Shown here: in pieces, positions 17,601 through 23,899 of the stretch
How positions within the stretch are numbered: the stretch's first letter is position 1
How the letters are laid out: the number at the start of each line of letters is the position of its first letter
From: Acidobacteriota bacterium
GTDB lineage: Bacteria > Acidobacteriota > Holophagae > Acanthopleuribacterales > Acanthopleuribacteraceae
NCBI GenBank assembly: GCA_002747255.1
Contig: PDUC01000010.1
Span: 1 to 48,698, forward strand
Direction: 5' to 3'
Length of the DNA stretch: 48,698 nucleotides
Made by a program: the position numbers and the translations under genes
The notes under the pieces: model-generated
Database searches by the model: none
What the model saw: the letters and a program-made list of their open reading frames with translations, nothing else
What the model was told of the DNA's origin: nothing

Positions 17601-18763
17601 CATGCGATCAACCGCTGCTGCAAAAACTCAAAACCGCCATGACACACTTTCTGGTGAAAAGAGGGGACTTGAAAACCGTTATAGCCGGGTATCCCTGGTT
17701 CCTTGACTGGGGAAGGGACACACTGATCTGTGCCCGTGGCATTTTGGCAGCCGGTTACGTGGATGACGTGATGGATGTTCTGCTGCAATTCGGCCGGTTT
17801 TCTTCTCAAGGTACTCTGCCCAACATGATTCACGGTGAGAACGCCAGTAATCGGGATACCAGCGATGCGCCGCTCTGGTTTTTCGTGGTTTGCAAGGAAG
17901 TTTGCGATGCTCGAAAAGATCTCAAATTCCTGGATCAGGCCGTGGATGAAAAGAGAACGGTGAAACAGGTGCTGATCGAGCTGGCTGACGGGTATCTCTA
18001 CGGGACACCCAATGGTATTCGGGTGGATGCCAGAAGTGGTCTGGTTTTCAGTCCGTCTCATTTCACCTGGATGGATACCAACTATCCCGCTGGAACACCA
18101 AGAGAAGGCTACCCCGTTGAAATTCAGGCGCTTTGGTATCAGGCACTGAGCTTCCTCGCGGTTGTGACCAAAGAGGCTAAATGGCGTGAACTGGCAGAAC
18201 GCGTCAAGAGCAGCTTCAATGCCTGTTTCTGGATGGAAGAGCGGGGTTACCTCTCCGATTGCCTGTACGCCTCGGGTTTGCAATCTCCGGCGGAAGCCAA
18301 GCGGGGAGACGCGCTGAGACCCAATCAGGTCTTCGCTCTAATGGGCGATTTGGTTCATTTGAAGAGGAAAGTCCGCGTTTTGGACAATCTGAGGAAACTG
18401 GTCGTCCCGGGCGGGTTGAGGAGCCTGGCCGATCAGCCTGTTGAGGTGGCTCTGCCTGTGCGTAACAGGGAAGGCCAACTGATCAACGATCCGCATAAAC
18501 CCTTCTGGCCCAGATACGAAGGCTCTGAAGACGCCAGAAGAAAACCGGCCTATCACAACGGAACCGCCTGGACATGGCCGTTCCCCTCGTTCTGCGAGGC
18601 TCTGTTCCATTGCTACGGAGAATCCTGTCGACAGGAAGCCAAAGCCTATCTGCTGTCTTCACTGGTGCACTTCAACACCGGCTGTGTCAATCAAATGCCC
18701 GAAATCCTCGACGGCGCGAGCCCGCATCAACCGCGAGGCTGTAAAGGAGATCCACCTGTATGA
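14609..18763 (+). CDS. Bifunctional GH13-GH133 glycogen debranching enzyme, C-terminus probably frameshifted
   Basis: 1384 residues. The N-terminal half is a GH13 alpha-amylase-type barrel: DIALNHTG (about residue 254), GFRCDAGY with the nucleophile Asp (about 324), LLEGLGG with the acid Glu (about 355) and ETHDNNR (about 412). The C-terminal half is an amylo-alpha-1,6-glucosidase (GDE/GH133) domain with GYPWFLDWGRDT (about 1028-1039), the NMIHGE motif and PEILDGASPHQPRGC at the end. This order matches eukaryotic debranching enzyme: 4-alpha-glucanotransferase followed by 1,6-glucosidase. The normal C-terminal continuation after PRGC (a QAWS motif and final helix) is missing. The frame ends in KGDPPV, whereas another frame continues as EAVKEIHLYDV to a stop at 18785. 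A deletion at GAGGCTGT is the simplest explanation. Confidence 0.9.
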   Translation: MKVKQTPECGQAHIKFRGDRIRFTLESDFQGMGFIRTNIGHADLVRREIIQLIEEGKQRLGEDWFDIPMVQTRENFFELTLPLLEVGHFQAKAYLLPAGKAEPVWPEGGNVTINVEPDWSRSGNTIYCAFTRQFGRNKTKRRRLDQAGQTRERQIAKLEKKGYSVIPPSGTFRDLIAELDHIFDQLNCRILHLLPVHPTPTVYGRMGRFGSPYAAQDFTAVDPALAQFDPAHTPLDQFRELVDAVHRKEGRLFIDIALNHTGWAAKLHETHPEWIRKNQDGTFHRPGAWGIVWGDLTELEHTNKELWLYLAEVLLTWCRRGVDGFRCDAGYMIPELAWTYLVARVREEFPDTVFLLEGLGGDPEITRKLIDSSNLNWAYSELFQNYSREEITHYMRGAWSDSARYGCMVHYAETHDNNRLASVSKAYARMRVALCALLSSNGAFGFANGVEWLADEKIDVHLDCGLNWGADENLVAFIGELNDLLNNHPCFKEGVQLEFLPHEDPELLIFKRSVPARGVSMMCAFNLSAQRAIPLEIDREGYRVMSIGDEWNGNSEKAVLAPNHFVCLETGQLSGEDRNPLAAMAQDVVSYAKSLPEVGRLRAGQLAADFGADPVAFCERVGRATLYHYPHDLNRQLVLPSDHFLVLMLPNPFHARFRKKQLQGIVTDNRMFVAVFEPLCGRNGEDPAQSQAQFQELEIVSHGAEKTESHRARVFIASPNEKSHPLPVDFQTETLYLGTNRRGGMCRANVSWGRLASRYDALLASNLDSDIPEDRHVFLRRWRCWVRYCGHSAAVAPETTESVYVNNHITYTFAVPVGTGKWIRLKAVLRMLPYKNVVLTEWFRDKKTHEDMLDDHLSVELIVRPDIEDRSFHELTKAYQGPERDMPRRLKKRGSSELLYHSHTGSDYVFKWKEGRFVREEKWLYHVHYPLESGRGLDDRGDVFSPGYFTFNLRGNNRKILAVGVRDELNRLPEYSQADSEAEARIRLNTDHGFPVWTCDQPLLQKLKTAMTHFLVKRGDLKTVIAGYPWFLDWGRDTLICARGILAAGYVDDVMDVLLQFGRFSSQGTLPNMIHGENASNRDTSDAPLWFFVVCKEVCDARKDLKFLDQAVDEKRTVKQVLIELADGYLYGTPNGIRVDARSGLVFSPSHFTWMDTNYPAGTPREGYPVEIQALWYQALSFLAVVTKEAKWRELAERVKSSFNACFWMEERGYLSDCLYASGLQSPAEAKRGDALRPNQVFALMGDLVHLKRKVRVLDNLRKLVVPGGLRSLADQPVEVALPVRNREGQLINDPHKPFWPRYEGSEDARRKPAYHNGTAWTWPFPSFCEALFHCYGESCRQEAKAYLLSSLVHFNTGCVNQMPEILDGASPHQPRGCKGDPPV

Positions 18764-18839
18764 CGTCATACACGTGCTATCATAAACATGCGGAATGTGA
18801 GTTTATCCCTGGTAGGACAAGCACTTACGTAAATAGTTT

Positions 18840-19814
18840 TCAATTTTCAGAATAAAATTCCAAATATGAATCTTCTTTTTCCTTATCATATTGAATTAAA
18901 AGGATACCATTTTTTAAATGCAGCAGTGTTCTCAATTGAATTTCTGGTGAAATCTCAGGTGTTATTATGTCACCATTAAAATCACTACAAACATATACTT
19001 GTTCCTTTGGGGGCGTCAAAAAGAATTTCTGAAATATGCACTCATTTTCACTAACAATAAAAAAATTGCTAGCAACCGGAAGAGTATCTGGGAAATTGGG
19101 CTTATTACTGAATTTTATACCCTGTTTCCTCAAATCTTCAACTAGTTTATTTAGGTAGTCTTTTCCCCACTTAATATCAAACATACGTGGTTCAATTGGT
19201 GCATTAAACTCTCTAGTTAGCTTTTTTTCTTTCAGATCCCATATTTTGATAACATTTTCATTCGGATCAAAAACAAACGCTTTATTATCATTGGAGATTT
19301 GAATCTTATATGGTTGTAAAACGGGGTTTATCTTATCTAAAGACTCAAGTTGGGTTGATACGAGGAGTTTTTCACCGATATGGTCAAGGTGGCTAAATAC
19401 ATAATTGAGTACCTTAGCTCCCTTTTTTTCATATATGAACTTGGTTTGGATCCAGTAATTCTCTTGTCTAAAATACATATCTCTTGAAGATTTTTTCCAG
19501 CTATTTAGATTTATTAAGCTATTATTTTCAAGCTTATAGAGCTTAATAAAGTTTAATTCAACTATATAAATACTACCATTTTCTTTATATATTCCAGTTG
19601 GGCTCATCACATCATTTGGTCCTTGCCCTTTATCTAGCAGTATTTTTCTTTTTCTGTCTGATAAGCTCATATACACAATCTGATTGGAAGCTGTATCACA
19701 AAACATTATTCCATTATTTTCGTTGTAGACAACTTTGCTCAGCCCCATCGGCCTGTAAACCTCTAAGTAAATTCTTTCACCCATAAACATTGAAAGCATA
19801 AAATATAAAACCAT
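18840..19814 (-). CDS. Putative exported six-bladed beta-propeller protein
   Basis: 324 residues. A short N-terminal hydrophobic segment (MVLYFMLSMFMG) precedes repeated beta-strand units such as IYLEVYRPMG, NNGIMFCDTASNQIVYMS, GQGPNDVMSPTGIY, NGSIYIVELN, NKAFVFDPNENVIKIWDL. This resembles the 6-bladed beta-propeller exported proteins of Bacteroidota and Acidobacteriota; GQGPNDVM is typical of them. The ATG at 19814 is preferred because GGAGTGG lies 7 bases upstream and the hydrophobic segment is then N-terminal; frames to 19868 also exist. The gene is much AT-richer than its neighbours and lies right after the damaged end of the debranching enzyme gene, so it is probably acquired. Ligand unknown. 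Confidence 0.65.
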   Translation of the reverse strand: MVLYFMLSMFMGERIYLEVYRPMGLSKVVYNENNGIMFCDTASNQIVYMSLSDRKRKILLDKGQGPNDVMSPTGIYKENGSIYIVELNFIKLYKLENNSLINLNSWKKSSRDMYFRQENYWIQTKFIYEKKGAKVLNYVFSHLDHIGEKLLVSTQLESLDKINPVLQPYKIQISNDNKAFVFDPNENVIKIWDLKEKKLTREFNAPIEPRMFDIKWGKDYLNKLVEDLRKQGIKFSNKPNFPDTLPVASNFFIVSENECIFQKFFLTPPKEQVYVCSDFNGDIITPEISPEIQLRTLLHLKNGILLIQYDKEKEDSYLEFYSEN

Positions 19815-20111
19815 GATTCCACTCCATGTATCAGATGAATTTAAAATTGAAAAAACATGCCCCATCAATATCTGGTATGAACGCCGCAGTCAAGTTTAAA
19901 GTTGTATTTTTTACAAGAGTCCTGTTGCAAGAAGTGATGGATGGGAACCTTACACCGATGGTTCTGTCAGTCTGGTATTTGCGGGTTGGGTACCGCATTA
20001 CATGAGATTCGATCGGAAAAGCCTCAAACTTATGACATACGTCAAGCTCTATTCACATTGAGGACAAGGAATAGATGGAACTTGGAAATAGGACACCACA
20101 AAAAGATGGAA

Positions 20112-20158
20112 GAAACAAAGGACACTCAAGTCTTTAAACTTTGGGTGTCCTTTGTTTC
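20112..20158. repeat. Perfect 14-bp inverted repeat containing GTGTCC
   Basis: GAAACAAAGGACAC (20112-20125) pairs with GTGTCCTTTGTTTC (20145-20158) around a 19-base loop. The arm includes the GTGTCC core that recurs at 20555, 20814 and 20857. It may be a terminator-like hairpin or the tip of a small repetitive element. Confidence 0.65.
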
Positions 20159-20546
20159 CTTTGTTTCCTGTCAGGCAAGGAGCGACAAGCCTGGCAAAAT
20201 ACCCTCCAACCTGGAGTCCATCTTGAAGTCCATGAAGATAGAGACAGAAAACTGGTTTGAAACCGTGGTCCAATTTGACAACTGGTTTTATCGAATTGCC
20301 GGGAGAGTCAGAAAATTCATTGAAACCGCCCGGAAGACCGGGCACAAGTGGCTGGCCGGGAAAACGGCATCGACAAAGGCCAATTCAAAAGAAAAGAAAG
20401 GGGTATTGGCAGAAGTGCGTTCAAAGATAGATGGTTTACCTGTCAATAGCCAAAGAAACGCGATTATTAAGCCTGAAAACACCCTGAATTCAATGCGGTA
20501 AAGAGATTTTACGGATAATAATCTATTCAGTATGTGATAAAAGTTA

Positions 20547-20594
20547 GAAATCTATTGGGTGTCCTCTAATACTCTAATACTTAATATATTCACG
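20547..20594. repeat. Dispersed repeat copy A (GGGTGTCC ... TATATTCACG)
   Basis: Begins GAAAT..ATTGGGTGTCC and ends TAATATATTCACG, matching copy B at 20849-20895. Inside it is a perfect 8-bp tandem pair, TCTAATAC twice (20565-20580). Confidence 0.65.
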
Positions 20595-20676
20595 CAGTCC
20601 AAAACCTCGTTGAGAAAAAAAGGGGATAAAAACAGAAAAGATGAAAGCAGGGCAAGGCTCAACCTGTTAAAAAATG

Positions 20677-20736
20677 ATCTGTGTTTATCAGTGTGCATCA
20701 GTGGTTAAAAAAAAGGAACCACAGATAAACACAGAT
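20677..20736. repeat. Long imperfect inverted repeat (ATCTGTGTTTATC type)
   Basis: ATCTGTGTTTATC (20677-20689) and GTGGTT (20701-20706) are complementary to AACCACAGATAAACACAGAT (20717-20736), with an A-rich loop. Similar 'CTGTGTTTATCTGTGG' palindromes are, as I recall, scattered between genes of several phyla; it is probably a non-autonomous dispersed repeat. Confidence 0.6.
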
Positions 20737-20848
20737 ATGTATAAGGAAGCCACTCACAAAATCGTTGGTTGTTTATTTGAGGTTCAGGGCGTTATTAATT
20801 AAAAAAAACTTGTTTGGGTGTCCCATATTGAGCAACATGGAGCATCTT

Positions 20849-20895
20849 GAAATAAATTGGGTGTCCTCTGATATATTCACTCTGATATATTCACG
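20849..20895. repeat. Dispersed repeat copy B with perfect 14-bp tandem
   Basis: Second copy of the element at 20547-20594, in the same orientation. Here the internal part is a perfect tandem of TCTGATATATTCAC (20867-20880 and 20881-20894). It ends about 47 bases before the nikR start, so it could also serve as a regulatory site for the nickel operon. The tandem does not resemble the E. coli NikR operator. Confidence 0.65.
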
Positions 20896-20941
20896 GCGGG
20901 GTGTGTTACAATATCCAGCATTCGTGCTACGGAGGGAGACG

Positions 20942-21364
20942 GTGACGGAACTGGTGCGGTTTGGTGTTTCCATCGAGAGGAATTTACTGACACAATTCGA
21001 TGATTTCATTCAAAAGAAGGGGTTTCCAACCCGGTCAAAGGCCATCAACGATCTCATTCGGCAGGCGCTGGTCAAGAAAGAATGGATGCAGGCGGAAGAG
21101 GTGGCGGGTACTTTAACCCTTGTTTTCGACCATCACAAGAGGGATCTGGTCAACCGGGTTACCGATGTTCAGCACCATTTCCACCGGCTCATCATTTCCA
21201 GTCAGCACATTCACTTAAACCACGATCACTGTCTGGAAGTGGTGATCGTTCGTGGGAAGCCCGAACAAGTGCAACAGCTTGCAGATCGGTTGCGCGGTAT
21301 CAAGGGCATGCTGTTGGTGAGCCTGGAGATGGCGATCATGGGGAGCGGCGATGAAACAGATTAG
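20942..21364 (+). CDS. nikR: Nickel-responsive regulator NikR
   Basis: 140 residues. The N-terminal ribbon-helix-helix is LVRFGVSIERNLLTQFDDFI followed by TRSKAINDLIRQAL. The C-terminal ACT-like domain carries the nickel site within QHIHLNHDHCLEVVIVRGK, with the conserved His and Cys residues. The GTG start at 20942 has GGAGGG upstream and gives the normal NikR length; the open frame extending to 20765 is not coding. NikR represses or activates nickel genes when nickel is bound. Being first in the operon with the transporter, it is expected to autoregulate. The 3' end overlaps the next gene by 14 bases. Confidence 0.95.
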   Translation: MTELVRFGVSIERNLLTQFDDFIQKKGFPTRSKAINDLIRQALVKKEWMQAEEVAGTLTLVFDHHKRDLVNRVTDVQHHFHRLIISSQHIHLNHDHCLEVVIVRGKPEQVQQLADRLRGIKGMLLVSLEMAIMGSGDETD

Positions 21365-21791
21365 TTGTGTGAAAATGGTTTTGTTGGGGTTCTTTTTCTA
21401 TCAGACTGCGGCTATGGCCCACGGCACACTGTTGACCGAGTTGAACCGCGGAACGGGCATTCAGCTGACTTACGACAACGGCGATCCCTTTGCCTTCAGT
21501 GAGGTGAAAGTCTACGCGCCGGATGATTCCTTCCACCAGGGCGGTTACACCGATAAACGAGGCTGTTTTGTGTTCATGCCGGACAAACCGGGTGAGTGGA
21601 AGATTGAAGTCAGCGATGGCACCGGTCACGGTGTCGTTCACCGGATTGCAATAGAGAATATCGCAGACTATCAGACGCAGGTCCAGCCATCTGAGAATAA
21701 AAGCGGTCGGATATTTTTTGGGTTGTCGTTCATTCTGTTCCTGTCTGGAAGCGTTCTTTTCTACAAGGGCAGCAAGGCCGGAGGAAAATAG
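21351..21791 (+). CDS. NikL-like periplasmic subunit of the nickel ECF transporter
   Basis: 146 residues. It has an N-terminal signal segment ending AAMA, then HGT at the likely mature N-terminus, where a His could bind metal. A small beta-sandwich follows (LTYDNGDPFAFSEVKVYAP, FVFMPDKPGEWKIEV; DUF4198/NikL-like), and a C-terminal membrane helix (FGLSFILFLSGSVLFY). Such proteins replace the CbiN/NikN component in some nickel transporters. The start overlaps nikR, and cbiM follows 2 bases after the stop, so the genes are tightly coupled. Confidence 0.8.
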   Translation: MKQISCVKMVLLGFFFYQTAAMAHGTLLTELNRGTGIQLTYDNGDPFAFSEVKVYAPDDSFHQGGYTDKRGCFVFMPDKPGEWKIEVSDGTGHGVVHRIAIENIADYQTQVQPSENKSGRIFFGLSFILFLSGSVLFYKGSKAGGK

Positions 21792-21793
21792 AA

Positions 21794-22414
21794 TTGCACA
21801 TTCCCGAAGGGTTCCTCAATATTCAAACGGTTGTCATCACTCAAGTGACTGCCGCAGGTTCGCTGTTACCGGCTCTTCGCCGTGTCAACGCCAGACTGTC
21901 TTCCGAGCGGGTGCCGCTGCTCGGTTTGGCTGCCGCCTTTCTCTTTACGGTTCAAATATTCAGCTTTCCGGTTCCAGGCGGAACGTCTGTCCACATCAGC
22001 GGGGTGGTTCTGGTGGCTTTCCTGTTAGGCTCTTTATCCGCCTACATTCTCACCGCCGCGGCTCTTTTCCTGCACCTCTTTCTTTTCCAGCACGGCGGGA
22101 TATCGAGTTTTGGAGCCAATTTAATGAATATCGGTTTGCTGCCGTGCCTGTTCGTTTACCTGGCCAAAGGGATCCTGCCTGCTAAAAACCGCTTTTTATG
22201 GGTTGCCGGTTTAGCCTGGCTCGCCAAGCTCGGTTCTGCGTTTCTCTGCGCGGTTCAACTCCATTTTTCCGGTTTTATCGAGTTGAAGTCAGGAGCTGTC
22301 GCCATGACGATCTCCCATTTTTTTGGAGGCGCTGTCGAGGCCGTTGTCACGTTATCCTTTCTCAATCTCATACAGAAAATCAGGCCTGAGCTATTGGAGA
22401 TCAACAAGGTATGA
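21794..22414 (+). CDS. cbiM: Nickel/cobalt ECF transporter substrate-binding membrane protein CbiM/NikM
   Basis: 206 residues with about six membrane helices. The TTG start gives MHIPEGFL, the invariant N-terminus of CbiM/NikM whose His2 and amino group bind the metal; GGAGGAAAA precedes it. FPVPGGTSVHISG supplies another conserved His. It is the S-component that carries the metal across the inner membrane. Given nikR and the NikL-like gene, nickel is the likelier substrate. The stop overlaps the cbiQ start by 4 bases. Confidence 0.93.
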   Translation: MHIPEGFLNIQTVVITQVTAAGSLLPALRRVNARLSSERVPLLGLAAAFLFTVQIFSFPVPGGTSVHISGVVLVAFLLGSLSAYILTAAALFLHLFLFQHGGISSFGANLMNIGLLPCLFVYLAKGILPAKNRFLWVAGLAWLAKLGSAFLCAVQLHFSGFIELKSGAVAMTISHFFGGAVEAVVTLSFLNLIQKIRPELLEINKV

Positions 22415-23043
22415 AGCACGATTTTATCGATACCTACAGCAGGCTTGACAGCCCGATTCACCGCCTGCCAGCCGCTTTCAAGCTGTTTTTTGCCATTTCC
22501 GCGATTCTCTTTTGGACTGTCATGCCGTTCGGGTTTTTGTATCAGGCTGCCGTGGTGCAAACGGTTTTTTTCATTCTGCTTGGCATGATCAGTCGTGTGC
22601 CGTTCTTCTTTATCCTGCGTCGGCTCGGCATGGTGGCTCCCTTTCTTCTTGTCATTGTTCTTGTTAACGGTTTTTCGGGCAACCTGAACCGCGACAGCAT
22701 GATCATGATGACGCTTCGCGTTTCATTCAGCATGCTGACACTCATTTTCCTGGTGGCCACCACCCGTTTTACCTGCATTTTGAAGGTGTTGCAGCAGTGG
22801 AAAGTCCCCAAATTGTTTCTGATTGTGCTGGCTTTTATGTACCGTTACTCCTTCATCCTGGTGGATGAGCTGGAGAAGATGCTGCGTGTGGTGCAATTGC
22901 GTCGCGGCACACAGCGTTCCCTGGGTCTCTGGAAAATTTACAGCAATGTGCTGGGCCTGATTTTCATCAAGAGTTACGACCGCGCCGAACGCGTGCACCA
23001 CGCCATGGTCATGCGAGGTTTTGATGGAGAGCACTTAAGTTGA
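22411..23043 (+). CDS. cbiQ: ECF transporter transmembrane protein CbiQ/NikQ
   Basis: 210 residues with several membrane helices. The coupling motif SYDRAERVHHAMVMRGFDG near the C-terminus is the standard T-component signature contacting the ATPase. The N-terminus LDSPIHRLPAAFKLFFAI is also typical. It starts within the cbiM stop and ends within the cbiO start. Confidence 0.93.
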   Translation: MKHDFIDTYSRLDSPIHRLPAAFKLFFAISAILFWTVMPFGFLYQAAVVQTVFFILLGMISRVPFFFILRRLGMVAPFLLVIVLVNGFSGNLNRDSMIMMTLRVSFSMLTLIFLVATTRFTCILKVLQQWKVPKLFLIVLAFMYRYSFILVDELEKMLRVVQLRRGTQRSLGLWKIYSNVLGLIFIKSYDRAERVHHAMVMRGFDGEHLS

Positions 23044-23765
23044 ATTATGCCATGACCGTTTCCAACCTCAGCTACAGCTATCCCGGGGCTGCGCCTGTTT
23101 TCAGGGGTCTGAGTTTCAAGCTGCATAGCAAGGAGACCCTGGGTGTTGTTGGTCCCAACGGGACGGGAAAAACAACCCTGCTTCTGCTGTTAAGCGGGCT
23201 ATTGAAAGGCACGGGCTCCATACAGGTAGGCTCAACGGTTTTGGATGAGAAGACCGCCAAAAAGATACGACAGAAGATGAGTTTCGTCTTTCAAAACCCG
23301 GATGATCAACTCTTCATGCCTACGGTTTATGAAGATATTGCCTTTGGTCTGGACTTTCTGGGTCACACCAAGGCCGCGGTTGCGAACCTTGTTGATGAAG
23401 CACTCAGGAAAGTGGGGATGCGGGGTTTTGAGGAAAGGAGCAGCCACCATTTGAGTCTGGGACAGAAGAAGCGAATCTGTCTGGCAGCCGCTTTAGCCAG
23501 AAACTCGGATATCATGCTCTTTGACGAGCCCACCAATGAACTCGATCCCGGAGGAAGAAGGGAATTCATCGCCCTGATGAAATCCATCCAGGTTTCCAAA
23601 ATAGTCGTCAGCCACGACTTGAACATGATCGCGGAAGTATCTGACCGGGTCATGGTACTGAACAAGGGCGGTATGGTCGAGATAGGAGAGACCACTCGAG
23701 TTCTCACCAATCGCGCTTTAATGGAAGACAATCGCCTGGAGGTTCCCTCGTCGCTGATGCCCTAG
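23040..23765 (+). CDS. cbiO: ECF transporter ATP-binding protein CbiO/NikO
   Basis: 241 residues. ABC ATPase with the aromatic A-loop (LSYSYP), Walker A GPNGTGKTT, Q-loop FQNPDDQLF, signature LSLGQKKR, Walker B MLFDEPTNELD and switch His in VVSHDLN. It powers the transporter. The TTG start overlaps the cbiQ stop (TTGA); an in-frame ATG three codons later is an alternative. It is the last gene of the operon, and a hairpin follows 5 bases after the stop. Confidence 0.94.
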   Translation: MNYAMTVSNLSYSYPGAAPVFRGLSFKLHSKETLGVVGPNGTGKTTLLLLLSGLLKGTGSIQVGSTVLDEKTAKKIRQKMSFVFQNPDDQLFMPTVYEDIAFGLDFLGHTKAAVANLVDEALRKVGMRGFEERSSHHLSLGQKKRICLAAALARNSDIMLFDEPTNELDPGGRREFIALMKSIQVSKIVVSHDLNMIAEVSDRVMVLNKGGMVEIGETTRVLTNRALMEDNRLEVPSSLMP

Positions 23766-23769
23766 CAGT

Positions 23770-23796
23770 CAGGCCTTTGCTGGTTTTCCGGGCCTG
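23770..23796 (+). terminator. Candidate terminator of the nickel operon
   Basis: CAGGCC (23770-23775) pairs with GGCCTG (23791-23796), followed by GGGTTTT. It is short but well placed, 5 bases after the cbiO stop. Confidence 0.4.
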
Positions 23797-23899
23797 GGGT
23801 TTTGTGGTTTTCCTCAAACTGCGAGCGAGCTTTTCATTAAATGATTCCACTCGTTGTGAGATTGTGGGAAAATACGGCCAACAAGTATGGGAGTACCCG

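Larger units (their letters stand above)
19815..20941. other. 1.1-kb repeat-rich intergenic region without a convincing gene
   Basis: Upstream of nikR lies a stretch holding several repeat families, listed separately, and one open frame of 186 codons (19941-20501, plus strand). That frame's product has no recognised motif, and its first part runs through a hairpin repeat. Its second half (WFETVVQFDNWFYRIAGRVR) looks a little more protein-like and may be a remnant. GGGTGTCC occurs four times in the region. I see it as accessory DNA with possible element scars. Confidence 0.55.

Noticed and set aside
20765-20941. N-terminal extension of nikR
   Set aside because: It runs through the repeat element; the GTG at 20942 with GGAGGG gives the standard NikR length.
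23777-23899. N-terminal extension of the GWxTD/VWA protein
   Set aside because: It would bury the signal peptide; it also runs through the nickel-operon terminator area.
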